NCBI RefSeq assembly: GCF_949987515.2
Contig: NC_082699.1
Location: forward strand, 75,488,281 to 75,552,280
DNA length: 64,000 nt
From: Delphinus delphis
Taxonomy: Eukaryota > Chordata > Mammalia > Artiodactyla > Delphinidae
Direction of reading: 5' to 3'
Positions 35,766 through 47,945 of the stretch are shown here, in pieces. Positions within the stretch are counted from its first letter, which is position 1. The number at the start of each line of letters is the position of its first letter. The translations under genes were made by a program, and so were the position numbers. A model generated the notes under the pieces. The model ran no database searches and had not been told where the DNA came from. It worked only from the letters and a program-made list of their open reading frames with translations.

Positions 35766-36167
35766 TGTTATACACTGAATTGAGTCTCCAAATTCATATG
35801 TTGAAGACTTAACCCCCGAAACCTCAGAATATGACCGTGTTTGGAGCTAGGGCCTCTGAAAAGGTGATTAAGTTAAAATGAGCCCACTAGGGTGAGCCCT
35901 AATCCAATCTGACCAGTGTCCTTGTAAAAGGGCAGATTTGGACAAAAAAGGGACACCAGGGGTGTGAACATGCAAAGGAAAGATTGTGTGATGATGTGGC
36001 AAGAAGGTGATTATCTGCAACCCAAGGAGAAAGGCCTCAGGATAAACCAAACTAGCCGAGAGCTTGATCCTGGACTTCCTACCTCCAGAACGGTGAGAAA
36101 ATGCATTTCCGCTCTTTAAGGCACCCAGTTTGTGGTAGCTGATTATGAAAGCCCTATAAGATTAACA
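35766..36167 (+). mobile_element. MLT1-like (MaLR) solo LTR
   Basis: About 400 bases starting TG and ending CA, with 'caaattcatatgttgaagac', 'ggcctctgaaaaggtgatta', 'gtccttgtaaaagggc', 'ggacttcctacctccagaac' and 'cacccagtttgtggtagc', the standard order of an ERVL-MaLR LTR. No internal sequence or partner LTR is visible. Confidence 0.75.
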
Positions 36168-37285
36168 GCAACATCATGATGAACATCATTGTGCATTTTG
36201 ACGATGAGCAGCCTGTTCATGTGCACAGTGACGACATCTTCTGGAACAAACTGTGATGTCTCCAATCACTAGAAAGGACACAGTAAAAAATCCAGAAAGT
36301 ATATTACATATATTTTATGTGATATCATTCTCGATGCCTGTTGCTTCACATAGTCCTTCTTGAAACTCCATGAGTAAAGGAGAACACAATGTTGAACTGT
36401 GAAAATTATCTCTAGTGCAAGCATGTCCAGTATCTATGTTTACTACATTTTGCATGCATATTGGAAAATGTTCTGTCTCTGAAGATGTGAGAAGCACTTT
36501 GCTAATTGCAATGTTATGGGGCAAAGGAGAATATATCTTTGCACCCTACTTGCCGCAATGCCAAAATTTCTATCTTTAGACACACTGCGTGTCCTTTTGA
36601 AGTAAGCCCATCAATTTTTTTTAACATTCTTACTTTTCCTCACTACACCATGCTTCATTATAAGTTTGTGTGTATCCTGCCTAAATTCTCAAAGCAGCCA
36701 CTTTTTCTGAGGAATCTTGGTTTCTTTTGGTGGAGAACTGTATTAGAAACCAAGATCTGAGGGCTAAGTAGGCTCATTGCTACCTGGATTTTGTGGCTTC
36801 TACACCCTCTTAACTGATAGAACAATGGAATAAATGTGAGTACTGTGTACTAACCCACGTATACACATATATCTATAAATATTTCTATATCTGTATCTAT
36901 ATGTCTCTATGTTAAACTAAACACGAGTTCCTACTGATGTCTCCAACCCTAATCCATTAAAACATGGGTCGTTTTAGTCTCCCCTCCTTGATTATAACCT
37001 CCTATGCCGACAGTGGTACCTGGATCCCTGTATCCCATCTCCTGCCATTCATTTGCTTAATTGTTTAATTCAAGTAGTAATATATAACAGCTTCAGAACT
37101 GTAAATCTTTACCCCCAAGAAAAACAACTCTATTACCTAGAGTGCAGGGGTTAAATATAATTCCTTTTACCCGTACTCTTACAGATTCTACTCTTTTTCA
37201 AATTAATTATGATCACCATTTCAGTGATGTTATTTCACAAATTTGTAATAACATTAACATCTTTCGTTAAAGTCTGTATTCCATT
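36168..37285. other. Unassigned DNA
   Basis: A low-complexity 'tatctata/tatatct' run lies at about 36860-36910. No gene. Confidence 0.4.
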
Positions 37286-37289
37286 CTGG

Positions 37290-39946
37290 AATCCCCAGAC
37301 CACCTAAATGATTTTTAAATTTGCATACATTAAGTTTTACCTTTTGTGCTGCATAGTTACATGGGTTTAGACAAGTGCATAGTGTCATGTACTCCCCATT
37401 ACAGTATCATATAGAAGAGTTTTGCTGCCTTAAAAAGTTCCCTGTGCTCTATTCCTCTCTCCCCACAAACACCTGGCAAACACCGATTTCTTTACTATCT
37501 CTATAGTTTTGCTTTTTTCAAAATGTCATATAAATGGAATCATACAGTATGTAGACTTTTCAGATTGGGTTCTTTCCCTTAAAATACGCATTTAAAATCA
37601 CTGCATAAGAGTATATCACATTTTGTTTATGTATTTAACCCTTGAAAGTCATTTTGGTGACTTCCAGATTTGGGAAACCATGACAAAAATTGCTATAAAC
37701 CTTCCCATATATTTGTTTATGTGAACAGATTTTTCAATACATGGATAAATTCCTAGGAGTACAACTAGTCAATCATATATTTAATTTTATAAGAAACTGC
37801 CAGCCTGTCTTCCACATTAGCTATGCCAGTTTTGCATTTCCAACAGCAATGAATGGGATTTCCTATTGAACCACATCCAGGTCAGCAAGTGATATTGTCA
37901 GATTTATTTTTAGCCATTTTAATAGGAGTGTATCTCATTGTTTTACCTTGCATTTCCCCAATGACAAAAATGTTGAGTATCTATCCATATACTTATGTAC
38001 CATCTGCATAACTTTTTTAAGAGAGATATCTATTCAGCTTGTATTCTCATTTTAAAATTTTTAATGGACTGTTTTCTTGTTGTACAGATTTAAGAGATCA
38101 TTGTGTTAGTTGCATACAAGGTCTTATTGGATATATGGTTTTCATTTTCTTCCCCAAGTCTGTGTCTTGTCTTTTCATTCTCTTAACAGTGTCTTCCACA
38201 TAGCAGATTTATATATATACTCCTATACATGGTATGAAATGTTATAATTTTACATTTAGGTCTATGATGCATTTGAGTTAATTTTTATGTAAGGTACAAG
38301 GTCTTGGTCTGGGCTTATTTTATTTTATTTTTTGTTTGTTTGCATGTGGATGTTCAACTGTTCCAGCATTTTTATTGAAAAGACAATTCCTCCACTGAAT
38401 TGCCTTTGTTAAATTTCAGTGGACTATATTTAGACTCTTATCATTGCTAAAATTCAGTGCGTGTATTTCTGAGTTTTCTATTTGGTTCCATCGTTCTATG
38501 TGTCTATTCTTTCACCAATACTACATTGTCGTGAATACTGTAGATTTGTAATAATTCTTGAAGTAAGTCCTGAACTTTGTTCTCCTTCATCAGCAATGTG
38601 TTGGCTCTTCGAGGAATTTTGCCTTTCTATATAAATTTTAGAGTCATTTTTTGGCATATAAAAATAACTTGCTGGGATTTTTATTAGGATTGCATTGAAT
38701 CTATAGATAATTTTGGGAAGAATTTACATTTTAAGAATATTGAGTTTTACAATCCATGAATATGCAATATCTCTCCATTTATTAAGTTCTTTGATTTCTT
38801 TTATCAGTGTTTTGTATTTTTCTGCATATAGGCTCTTTATATATTATGTAGATTTGCCCCATGTACTAATACTATTACAACCTGTTGAAGATGTCTTTTT
38901 TTTTTAATTTTTCTAATTCCAGTTTCTCACTCATGGTATATGGGAAAACAGTTGACTTTTTATATCAACCTTATATTCTGTAACCTTACAATACATGTTT
39001 ATTAGTATTATCCAGAAATTTTTGTGGTATTTCAGAGTTTTCTACATAGACTACCATGCCATTGGCGAGTAAAGACAATTTTATTTCTTCCTCTCTAATC
39101 TGTACAACTTTTATTTCTTTTTGTTGTCTCGTGTTAGCCAGAATTCCCAGTATGTTATTTAATACGCACAAGAGAGCAACATTTGGCTTCTTCCTAATAT
39201 GGGGGGGAGAGTATCCAGTCTCTCACAATTAAGTACTCTGTCAACAGGAGGGTTTTTATAGATTATTTTTTTATCAAACGGAAGAAGTTTCCCTTTATTA
39301 CTATTATGCAGAAAAATTTTATCATGATTGACTGTTGGATTTTGTCAAATGATTTTCCTGCCTCAGTTGATATAATCATATGATTTTTCTTCCTGAACAT
39401 ATTGACATGATGGATTGCATTGATAGATTTTTAAATATTTAACTAATCTTGCATATCTAAGATAAATCAAACTTGGTGGTGGCATATAATTAGTTGTATA
39501 AGTTGTTGCATTAAAATTGCTATTATTTTGTTGAGGATTTTTTTGCTTATGTCTATAAAAGATATTAGCCTATAGGTCTCTTTCCTTGTAATGCCTTTAT
39601 TTGGTTGTAGTACTTAGCGTTCAGATAATTATGGTTACTTAAAATGAATTAGGAGTGTGTTCCGTCTGCCTCTACTTTATGAAATAGATTGTGGAGAATT
39701 GGTATTTTTCCTTCTTAAACATTTGATAAAATTCATCAGTGAAACCATCTGGACTGGATGTTTTCTTGTTTGGAAGATTTTTTAATTCTTTATTTAATTT
39801 AATAGGCATAGGTGAATTTAGGTTATGTTTTTCCTTTTGTGCAGGTTTTGGTACTTTCTGTCTTTCAACATATTAGTCCATTTCATCTAATTTATACAAT
39901 TTGTGGGTATAGAGTTGTTCATAGCAGTCCCTTATCATCGTTTTTT
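37290..39946 (-). mobile_element. Long old L1 (3' UTR and part of ORF2), minus strand
   Basis: About 2.6 kb. At the left, 'catataaatggaatcatac' and 'ggataaattcctaggagtac' are L1 3' region. Further right, 'cattgaatctatagataatt', 'ctttatttctttttgttg' and 'gtgaaaccatctggactgga' are reverse complements of L1 ORF2 reverse-transcriptase-domain segments. Many stops and indels make it inactive. Its right end is cut where the younger L1 begins. Confidence 0.88.
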
Positions 39947-39947
39947 T

Positions 39948-40226
39948 TTTACATCTTTATTAGAGTATAATTGCTTTACAATGGTGTGTTAGTTTCTGCT
40001 TTATAACAAAGTGAATCAGCTATACATATACATATGTTCCCATATCTCTTCCCTCTTGCGTCTCCCTCCCTCCCACCCTCCCTATACGCCCCCCCACCCC
40101 AGGTGGTCACAGAGCACCGAGCTGATCTCCCTGTGCTATGTGGCTGCTTCCCACTAGCTATCTACCTTACATTTGGTAGTGTATATATGTCCATGCCTCT
40201 CTCTCGCTTTGTCACAGCTTTTTACA
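39948..40226 (-). mobile_element. Younger L1 3' UTR
   Basis: T run at 39951-39960, then 'acatctttattagagtataa', 'ttgctttacaatggtgtgtt', a polypyrimidine block 'cttgcgtctccctccctccc', 'cacagagcaccgagctgatc' and 'gtatatatgtccatgcctct'. This is the reverse complement of the L1 tail also seen in sense at 46200-46570. 5'-truncated, abutting the older L1. Confidence 0.92.
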
Positions 40227-41485
40227 AATAGCTTATAAGCATATGCTACGTGCCATTTGTAACTACCGTGATACATTTTCATGTTTTTTATAATATTTTA
40301 CCAGGATAATGTCCCATAGCAATTCACATAATGCTATAGTTTTGCATTGAAGGGTGGCAGAACGTGCCATATCAAAATTTGCCTCTTCCATATGTGGATT
40401 ATTTTGAGCTAAAGGCACTGGAGAAACAGCAAATGCAAGTAGGACATTCTAATCTTCTCTTTTCTTCCTGAAAAGGAGGTACAAACACTCATATAAATGA
40501 AGCCCTCCCTATACTAGAAGAAAAGTAACGATACCATCAAGAATGAGAAGTTGAAGCCAAGATAATTCCATACAAACAGGCCTTGTTGAAATAACTCACA
40601 TCTTCCTTTAGCCTCCCCACAGAGTTTAGTTGCTTTTCCATAATTACCTTTCTTTGTTCACTCTAATATAGAAGCCCATAGGCTTCACCATTTCCTTATG
40701 GGGTTCCTGTGTTATGTACAACTTATATAAACGGGATTTCTCCCGTTAATCTGTGTATGTCAGTTTTACTCTCAGGCCCAGCTGGAAAAACACGAAGAGG
40801 GGAAAAAGGTAAAATTTTTCCCCCTCCAGTATGTTGGTAACATTTACTGTTTCATGTGTCTGTGTTACTCCCTTAGGTTAAATGTGAAGAAACAAAGATT
40901 AAATGTGGGACTATTTCCATGATTATCTTATACATATTTTATTTCAGATTTCAGATTTTCTTACCAAGCTTATTGTATCAAGTGTTAGAGTCCTATCAGC
41001 ACTTTTTCTGGGGTTATTCATTCTTTCATTTATTCAGCACATTTATTTGATGTTTCATTACACTCATTAATAGCACCATCACATTTTTAAACTAGATTAC
41101 TCGTAGCTTGTGAAATGCACTTTGCTATAATTTTGACTTTCTTTAATTACTGGTAAGTTTTAACTATCTTTTCATACAGCATTTCAATTGGGTGCAGATC
41201 TAGTTGATAAATCATCTGTCTATCTATTTGGCATAATTAATTTTATATCTCTGTTTTCTTTACTGATGTATGTTTTATATTTATATAGTATACTTTATCC
41301 CCTCTCTTGAATATTGGTAGTAAGTAATTTAAATAATTATAATTTAATTTACAGAATTTCTAAAGGTATCTAAATTACAACCCAGGAAAAATGAAAGTAA
41401 AAAAAAAAAAGTACCGTCAAACGAGGCAAGGAAGGCAAAAGCGGCCTGTGAACTATAAAGCTGAGTCAGTGTATTGTTATTAATA
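40227..41485. other. Unassigned AT-rich DNA
   Basis: Nothing recognised. An A run lies at 41401-41411. Confidence 0.4.
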
Positions 41486-41489
41486 TTTA

Positions 41490-41645
41490 TCTGCTGATAA
41501 TCCTCATAAAATTAGTAGGAGTTTAAGCAATTTAGCAGTATTATGATATAATAAAAAATAGAAGCCAGTAGCTTAGAGAGATTAGGTTACAGATCCAAGG
41601 TCTTAGAAGAAGAAGAATTAAACTAGACAATCGAATCCCCAAAGG
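41490..41645 (-). mobile_element. MIR SINE relic
   Basis: Plus-strand 'gataatcctcataaaattag', 'tagcttagagagattaggtt', 'acagatccaaggtcttagaa' and 'aattaaactagacaatcgaa' follow the reverse-complement MIR. Confidence 0.5.
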
Positions 41646-41959
41646 ACACTTATCAACTAATAGTCTATTGGAAAAAAATGCATTTGCAGTGGAAGATAAA
41701 GTCAAGTCCCTAAGAAAACATAAAAAATCCATGTTTAATATACAGAAGTCCCTAATTATTAGGAAGGAGAAACTGCTTTGCACTATAAAAATCATCATTC
41801 TTTGACAGTTGGGTAGCACAGGTGTGACTTGTGCCATAAGTAAGATTTGAGCAGTTGCCTCTCTAATTTTTATTCTTCAGTTTTGAAAACATTCTCAAAA
41901 TATAATATTCTCTCCTGTCCAATAAATATACCACGGTGAACTTGGCGGGATTTAGAATG

Positions 41960-42065
41960 TAAGCTCCGTGAAGAACAGTAAATTAGAGACCTTATTTTAT
42001 ACCTCTTCCCACAAAGAACATTAACCAGACCCATAATTACATAAATATTTGCTAGGTAACTAATA
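41960..42065 (+). mobile_element. L2 3'-end relic
   Basis: 'gaatgtaagctccgtgaaga' then 'cataaatatttgctaggtaa' is the usual L2 3' UTR beginning and end, with a shortened middle. Confidence 0.5.
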
Positions 42066-43440
42066 ATATACTCTGAGTACGACACTTGACATTGCTTCAT
42101 AGTAGAGAATTTAAAGCCAGAAGACTGGAATGTTAATTACAATTTTGACAGCTGTGAGCTTACTTATTTTACCACTAGGTCACTTCCGATAATCTCAGGC
42201 CTGTGGCTGGGTTTGAATATTTGGGAAATTACCATGTGGATAAATATTTTGAATAAATATGTGGTGAATATGAGGGTAAAATAACAACCCACAGGAATGC
42301 AAGAAAGCTTGTTGGAAAACTGATTCCTGATATAAATGTAAAAGGTCAGCTGGGGGTTAGATAAAGAACTAATGGAAAGTAGAATATATATAAAACATAC
42401 AAGAATCAAATATATAAGAAAACATTTGTAAGTCACTAAAAGTTCCTTGATTCATCTGTATCATCTATATCTATATATTCATGTATAGACATCTATAAGG
42501 GAGAGAAGAGATAATAAAAGGAATATTTTACTTGCATTTCATTAAGTTTAAATGTTTGGATGCAAAAAATAAACCAAAATCTTGAAATAAAACAGTAAAG
42601 ACAATCACATTATTAATCCAATTTGAAGAAATTCCAAATAATAATTACACCCCCGTTTCATTATTAACTTATCTTAAAGACTTTGTAAGAAATTCGTCTT
42701 CCTATTTCACGTAGCAGTGCAACCGAAAAGTTAGAATGGTTTTCATCTTCAAAGCCTTTTATAAGTGACTACTAATATTGCTTAAGCATTAATAGAATTT
42801 GTGAAAGTACTCACTAGAGAATACCTATTATTCTTGATTTATGTCAATTTTATGAGCTCCAGTTACAAGAACCCACATATAACATGCCTTGGAACCAGCC
42901 TTTCTAACCCTTGTAAACTGTTAAGTACAATCTCAATTTATCTATTGGTGTAAACTGGATATCCACTCTCTTTTGGAAGTCTTAATTTAATGAGCTTTAT
43001 GAAACCACAGAGGATGAGAAAGTGTTTTATGGGCAACAGTCCATCAGATCTCCAGGCTCATTGAGAGAGCCATGTGGAAAGGAGTATAGATTTTTCCATT
43101 GAGGGAATTGAACCATTTTCAGGTGGCGTCCATGTATACCAGTCAAAGAGAAATATTCATGAAACATACCATTCAGACATTGCAAAGGTTTTTCCTGGCC
43201 ACTCTGTCATATCCTTCTGCTTCCCTCTTCCGACCAAAAAATAACAACAAATTAAAGCCGAGAGCAATAGCTCTTAGCAGAAACCCCTCCCTGCCTGTTG
43301 TCTCTCCCTCAGGTCCTCTTCCAGAAAGGCGGGCCACTGAAATTTCAGGTTCTGACCCAGATTGCCTATGACCAAATTCCGGATCCTCCTTCCACAGTGA
43401 TGTGTCTTAAGTTTGGTTCATTAACTAATCTGTACCTCTG
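42066..43440. other. Unassigned DNA
   Basis: Nothing I can name. A 90-codon frame at 43099-43371 has no domain. Confidence 0.4.
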
Positions 43441-43444
43441 GGGT

Positions 43445-43465
43445 TTGTTTTGTTTTGTTTTGTTT
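43445..43465. repeat. (TTTTG)n microsatellite
   Basis: Four GTTTT units. Confidence 0.85.
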
Positions 43466-43489
43466 CAAAGGATGCTATTAACATTGCTT

Positions 43490-43575
43490 CTTGCTTTGTG
43501 ATATTACTTAAAAGATAATTTACCCAGTACCTAGCACTTAACAGGCCCCCATAAATGTTAACTATTAATATTATT
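43490..43575 (+). mobile_element. MIR 3'-end relic
   Basis: 'gtacctagcacttaacaggc' and 'ataaatgttaactattaata' match the MIR terminal 'agtgcctggcacatagtagg...ataaatgtt'. Confidence 0.5.
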
Positions 43576-43679
43576 GTTAGAACCATCATCAACACCCCAG
43601 GATGTTTCCTGTATTTTCACCAGACAATGTCACATCCTTCACAGGCACAGTAGACCCTACTAGAAAGGAACTTCTGTCT

Positions 43680-43855
43680 TTTTTCCCATCAAACCTACAA
43701 ACCTACAGCCATTCATTCCACCCCTCCACCTATGCAACTGGTCTCCCAGCTCCTGTCCAGTGTTATTTTTCTAAGCCATTCTCCACACTAAACACACACA
43801 TGTTTCAGAAAATCATATCTTGTGACCCCGGGTGCTCAAAATTCAGAAATACTTT
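43680..43855 (+). mobile_element. L2 relic
   Basis: 'actggtctcccagctcctgt', 'ttctaagccattctccacac' and 'cagaaaatcatatcttgtga' follow a recognisable L2 segment. Confidence 0.5.
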
Positions 43856-44159
43856 TCCATTTCCCTTAAAATGAATGTGTCACCCATCATGTTAATACGA
43901 CGGTAATAAGACAAGTCATATTTTGTGTAGTAGACTCTGGCCTGGATAGTCCCACTGCGGGAGGAGGGTGGAATCTGGCTGGAGTTTGAATGGAGTTGAA
44001 AGAAGAGAGACAAGAAAAGCGATATAATACCTGTGTGTTTTGTTATGTATTTGAAAAATTTGGGGAAACCAAGCTTGCCTCCTCTATCTCCTATTGGCCA
44101 AGTGTGAGGTAACTTAAAAAATAAACTTAGAAGTCTGATTGACTCACCTTGTCACATCT
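43856..44159. other. Unassigned DNA
   Basis: Nothing recognised. Confidence 0.4.
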
Positions 44160-44696
44160 GCTTTTATTTATTTATTTTTATTGCAGTATAATTGCCTTAC
44201 AAAGTTGTGTCAGTTTCTGCTGTACAGAAATGAATCGGCTATATGTATACCTATATCCCCTCCCTCTTGGACGTCCCTCCCACCCACCCCCATCCCACCC
44301 ATCTAGGTCCCCACAGAGCACAGAGCTGAGCTTCCTGTGCCTTATAGTAGGTTCCCGCCAGCTAGCTATTTTACGCATGATAGTGTATATGTGTCAATCC
44401 TAATCTCCCAGTTCGTCCCACCCTCCCTTTCCCCCACTGCGTCCACATGTCCATTCTCTACGTCTGTGTCTCTATTCCTGCCCTGCAAATAGGTTCATCT
44501 GTACCATTTTTCTAGATTCCACATATATGCATTAATATACAATACTTGTTTTTCTCTTTCCTGCTTACTTCACTGTGTATGACAGACTCTAGGTCCATCC
44601 ACATCTCTGCAAATGACCCAGTTTCATTCCTTTTTACGGCTGAGAAATATTCCATTGTATATACCTACCCCATCTTCTTTATCCATTCATTTAGGG
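44160..44696 (-). mobile_element. L1 3' end, minus strand
   Basis: Reverse complement of an L1 tail: 'attgcagtataattgcctta', 'cccacccccatcccacccat', 'cacagagcacagagctgagc', then ORF2-end sequence 'cttacttcactgtgtatgac' and 'gaaatattccattgtatata'. No TG-rich 5' region remains, so it is 5'-truncated. Confidence 0.9.
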
Positions 44697-44739
44697 TGTT
44701 TTGCACACAATATCTGTTTAATGTTTATGGGAAATCTGT

Positions 44740-44880
44740 GAGTGAGCATCTACCTGATCTCAATTGTACAGATAAGAAAACAGAGGCTCTGAGAAATCAG
44801 ACTTCTAGTAGAGAGGATATCTGATCTTGAATCCATGCGTCATGAATCCAGGGCACACTTCCTTAAACACTATATTGCTA
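44740..44880 (-). mobile_element. MIR SINE relic
   Basis: Plus-strand 'gtacagataagaaaacagag', 'gctctgagaaatcagactt' and 'gatcttgaatccatgcgtca' follow the reverse-complement core. Confidence 0.55.
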
Positions 44881-45169
44881 TTTAATATTGGGAAATTTTA
44901 ATGGTGTCAGAAAAGTCTTGGATGGGGAGCTTTTGTTTGTTCATTTGTTAACAGGACTTTTTAAGCCAGCTTAAGCAAACAGGGATGATACTGCAAGGAT
45001 ACAGAAGCATCTCATGGAAACCCAGGGAAGAAAATGCTTCAACACCTTAGGAAGGACTTGAACCAGGGACTGGAATGTTATCAGGAAGCGATCAGCCCCT
45101 CTGAGCATCTGTCTCCCTGCCTCTTCCTCTCTCGTGCTCTCTTTTCATGTGGGAGGAAGGGGCCCAGAG
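44881..45169. other. Unassigned DNA
   Basis: Nothing recognised. Confidence 0.4.
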
Positions 45170-45776
45170 ATGATCCTCTAAGATTCCAACCCCCTGGCTA
45201 TTCAATCTAACGCTATGAAGGGACTTTGCAGTTATAATTAAGGCCAAAGACCATAAAATAAGGGGATTGTGCTGGATTATCTGGGTGCACCTAATCTAAT
45301 GACACGAAGCCTTGAAAGCAGAGAATTTTTTCTGGCTAGAATAAGACAGATGCGGCCCAAGGAGAAAGCAAAGGAGAGAGGAGATAGAAGGGGAAGTGAG
45401 ATTTGAAGTATAAGAAAGACTTGACTCACCATTGCTGGCTTTGAGGATGCAAGAAGAAGGCCGCAAGCCAAAGACCTAAAGCCACAAGCTTTAGAAGGTG
45501 AGATCCCTCCATCCCACTGATAAGCAGCAAGAAAAGAGGGATTTCAGTCCTACACCCACAAGAAATTGAATCCTGCCAACCACTTGATTGAACCGGACAT
45601 AGATTCTTCCCCAGAGCCTCCAGAAAGGAATGCAGCCCTGCCAACACCTTCATTTTAGCCTACTGAGGCCCACGGCAGACTTCAGACCAACAGAATTGTG
45701 ACATAATAATTTTATGCTCTTTTATGCCACTAAACATGTGGTAGTTTGTTTACAGCAGCAATCAAAAATTAATATG
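45170..45776 (+). mobile_element. Long MLT1-like (MaLR) LTR
   Basis: 'gcagttataattaaggccaa', 'attatctgggtgcacctaat', 'cttgaaagcagagaattttt', 'gattcttccccagagcctcc', 'cctgccaacaccttcatttt' and 'gtggtagtttgtttacagca' follow a MaLR LTR in sense. At about 600 bases it is longer than the other copy here, through an expanded middle. No internal retroviral genes. Confidence 0.7.
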
Positions 45777-45983
45777 CTTTTGTTCTGACATTGCACCTCT
45801 CCTTATATATGCTATGTAAATTTTGTCTCTGCATACAGATTTCCTCCTCTTTTGCCTGTATTCCATCTTGGCAACCACGATTTTGCCTGCAGCCCTGTAC
45901 TGCATGAGTCTTTTCATCTAGTCTGGAGCCCATGATTCAGTAAATGTGTTTCCATATCCCAATTCTGTAATTTCTAAGAGAGA
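45777..45983. other. Unassigned DNA
   Basis: Nothing recognised. Confidence 0.35.
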
Positions 45984-45989
45984 AAAAAA

Positions 45990-46571
45990 TCATGGAAGCA
46001 ACCTGAGTGTCCATGAACAAATGGATGGATAAAGAAGTTGTGGCACATATATACAATGGAATATTACTCAGCCATAAAAAGAAACGAAATTGAGATATTT
46101 GTAGTGAGGTGGATGGACCTAGAGTCTGTCATACAGAGTGAAGTAAGTCAGAAAGAGAAAGACAAATACCATATGCTAACACATATATATGGAATCTAAA
46201 AAAAAAAAGTGGTCATGAAGAACCTAAGGGCAAGACAGGAATAAAGACACAGACCTACTAGAAAATGGACTTGAGGATATGGGGAGGGGGAAGGGTAAGC
46301 TGGGACAAAGTGAGAGAGTGGCATGGACATATATACACTACCAAACGTAAAATAGATAGCTAGTGGGAAGCAGCTGCATAGCACAGGGAGGTCAGTTTGG
46401 TGCTTTGTGACCCCCTAGAGGGGTGGGATATGAGGGTGGGAGGGAGCAAGATGCACGAGGGAAGAGATATGGGGACATATATATATATATAACTGATTCA
46501 CTTTGTTGTAAAGCGGAAACTAACACACTATTGTAAAGCAATTATACTCCAATAAAGATGTTTAAAAAAAT
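45990..46571 (+). mobile_element. L1 ORF2 end and 3' UTR
   Basis: Sense L1: 'aacctgagtgtccatgaaca', 'gatggataaagaagttgtgg', 'caatggaatattactcagcc', 'gacctagagtctgtcataca' (ORF2 C-terminal end), then the G-rich 3' UTR block near 46270-46460 and 'aattatactccaataaagatg' with an A tail. Stops in frame make it inactive. Confidence 0.93.
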
Positions 46572-46987
46572 TCGAAATTTGCCAGCCTAATCAGTGAATT
46601 GTATCCCCCTGGTTCAGGTCACTGATATCCATCCAGTGAAATAGGGACGTGGTGGAGGATGCTGGCAGCTCATTCCAGGGCTTGGAAGGACAAGTTATCT
46701 AAGGAGAATGCTTCAAAGATGATGTACTGCCACGGAGGGAAAAAAAAATGTATCTCTAGTAGAGATATTTTAGACATAGAAATGATATGGAACAGATCAA
46801 GTTGCTGAGAGGAGGAAGTCTATAAAGGATTAGGATTGTGGTATTTTCTCAATCGTGCTTAATTAGGTTTGTACCAACTTCCTAAACCCAGCAAGGACTA
46901 AGATGAGCACCAGACCTTTATTAATTTGGATATACGTGGATTAATCAGAAAGTGAGTCTTGCACATGTGTGTATTTGAGCTTGTGCA

Positions 46988-46990
<3 letters not shown>
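46572..46990. other. Unassigned DNA
   Basis: Nothing recognised. Confidence 0.35.
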
Positions 46991-46992
<2 letters not shown>

Positions 46993-47025
<33 letters not shown>

Positions 47026-47026
47026 G
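46993..47026. repeat. (TG)n microsatellite
   Basis: Fourteen TG units with one CG variant near the right end; no SINE is attached to it. Confidence 0.95.
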
Positions 47027-47649
47027 AATGTGGATTTATGCTTCATTTTGCTGTTTATCAATTTTTTCTATTTTTTCCACCATGTAGGCTCAGCAAAATA
47101 AAATGGCACATGGAATAATTAAAAGCACAGGCAGCTGAGATTAAGCTCTGCCAATATTAGTTCTGGCACAGATTTTATTTAACGTTATAGAGTAGTAACC
47201 TGGGGAAATAAAAGTGCATTCATTTGAGAAACTTTATTGACAAAACAGGCATAGGAATGCAACAAAATGCAAAATGCAAGAGTGGATCTGAGAAGTTGTG
47301 TGCTTAAGCGTTCTGCACGATTACAGTAAACACTGGCTTCATAAATCCGAATGTCTAGCTCTATTCAAGCTGCGCTTCTCGGTGTGCTTAGTTGGCTGGG
47401 CAATGCGTGAAGTAAGCATGGCTTGTGCTGAATGTGCAAAAACCGATCAGGCATTTATGAAGCCATTTTTTTTTAACTCTTTCCAGTAAAACACCCCCAT
47501 GCTTCAAGGCTCACCTTCCACGAAGACTTTCTTGGGCATTCTTAGCCGTATTTCTCTTACCAGAGTACGTTGTTTATTGAACAGTACCACCCAAGAATTA
47601 AAGCACTAAACAACTCTCACCAATGCACCCGCCGTCAAATATAACCCTC
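47027..47649. other. Unassigned DNA
   Basis: Nothing recognised. Confidence 0.4.
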
Positions 47650-47848
47650 GGGCTTCCCTGGTGGCGCAGTGGTTGAGAGTCCGCCTGCCGATGCAGGGGC
47701 CGCGGGTTCGTGCCCCGGTCCGGGAAGATCCCACATGCTGCCGCAGAGCGGCTGGACCCGTGAGCCATGGCCGCTGAGCCTGCGCGTCCGGAGCCTGTGC
47801 TCCGCAACGGGAGAGGCCACAACAATGAGAGGCCCGTGTACCGCAAAA

Positions 47849-47897
<49 letters not shown>
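47650..47897 (+). mobile_element. CHR-type SINE with A tail and (TA)n
   Basis: Full-length copy carrying a small extra triplet ('catgctgccgcagagcgg'). The tail is 22 A bases (47845-47866) leading into a (TA)n run to 47897. The flanks 'aaccctc' and 'acaccctc' are only a weak duplication candidate. Confidence 0.96.
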
Positions 47898-47901
<4 letters not shown>

Positions 47902-47945
47902 CCCTCAATTTAACCATAAGTAAGATAAATCATAGCACCTAGAAT

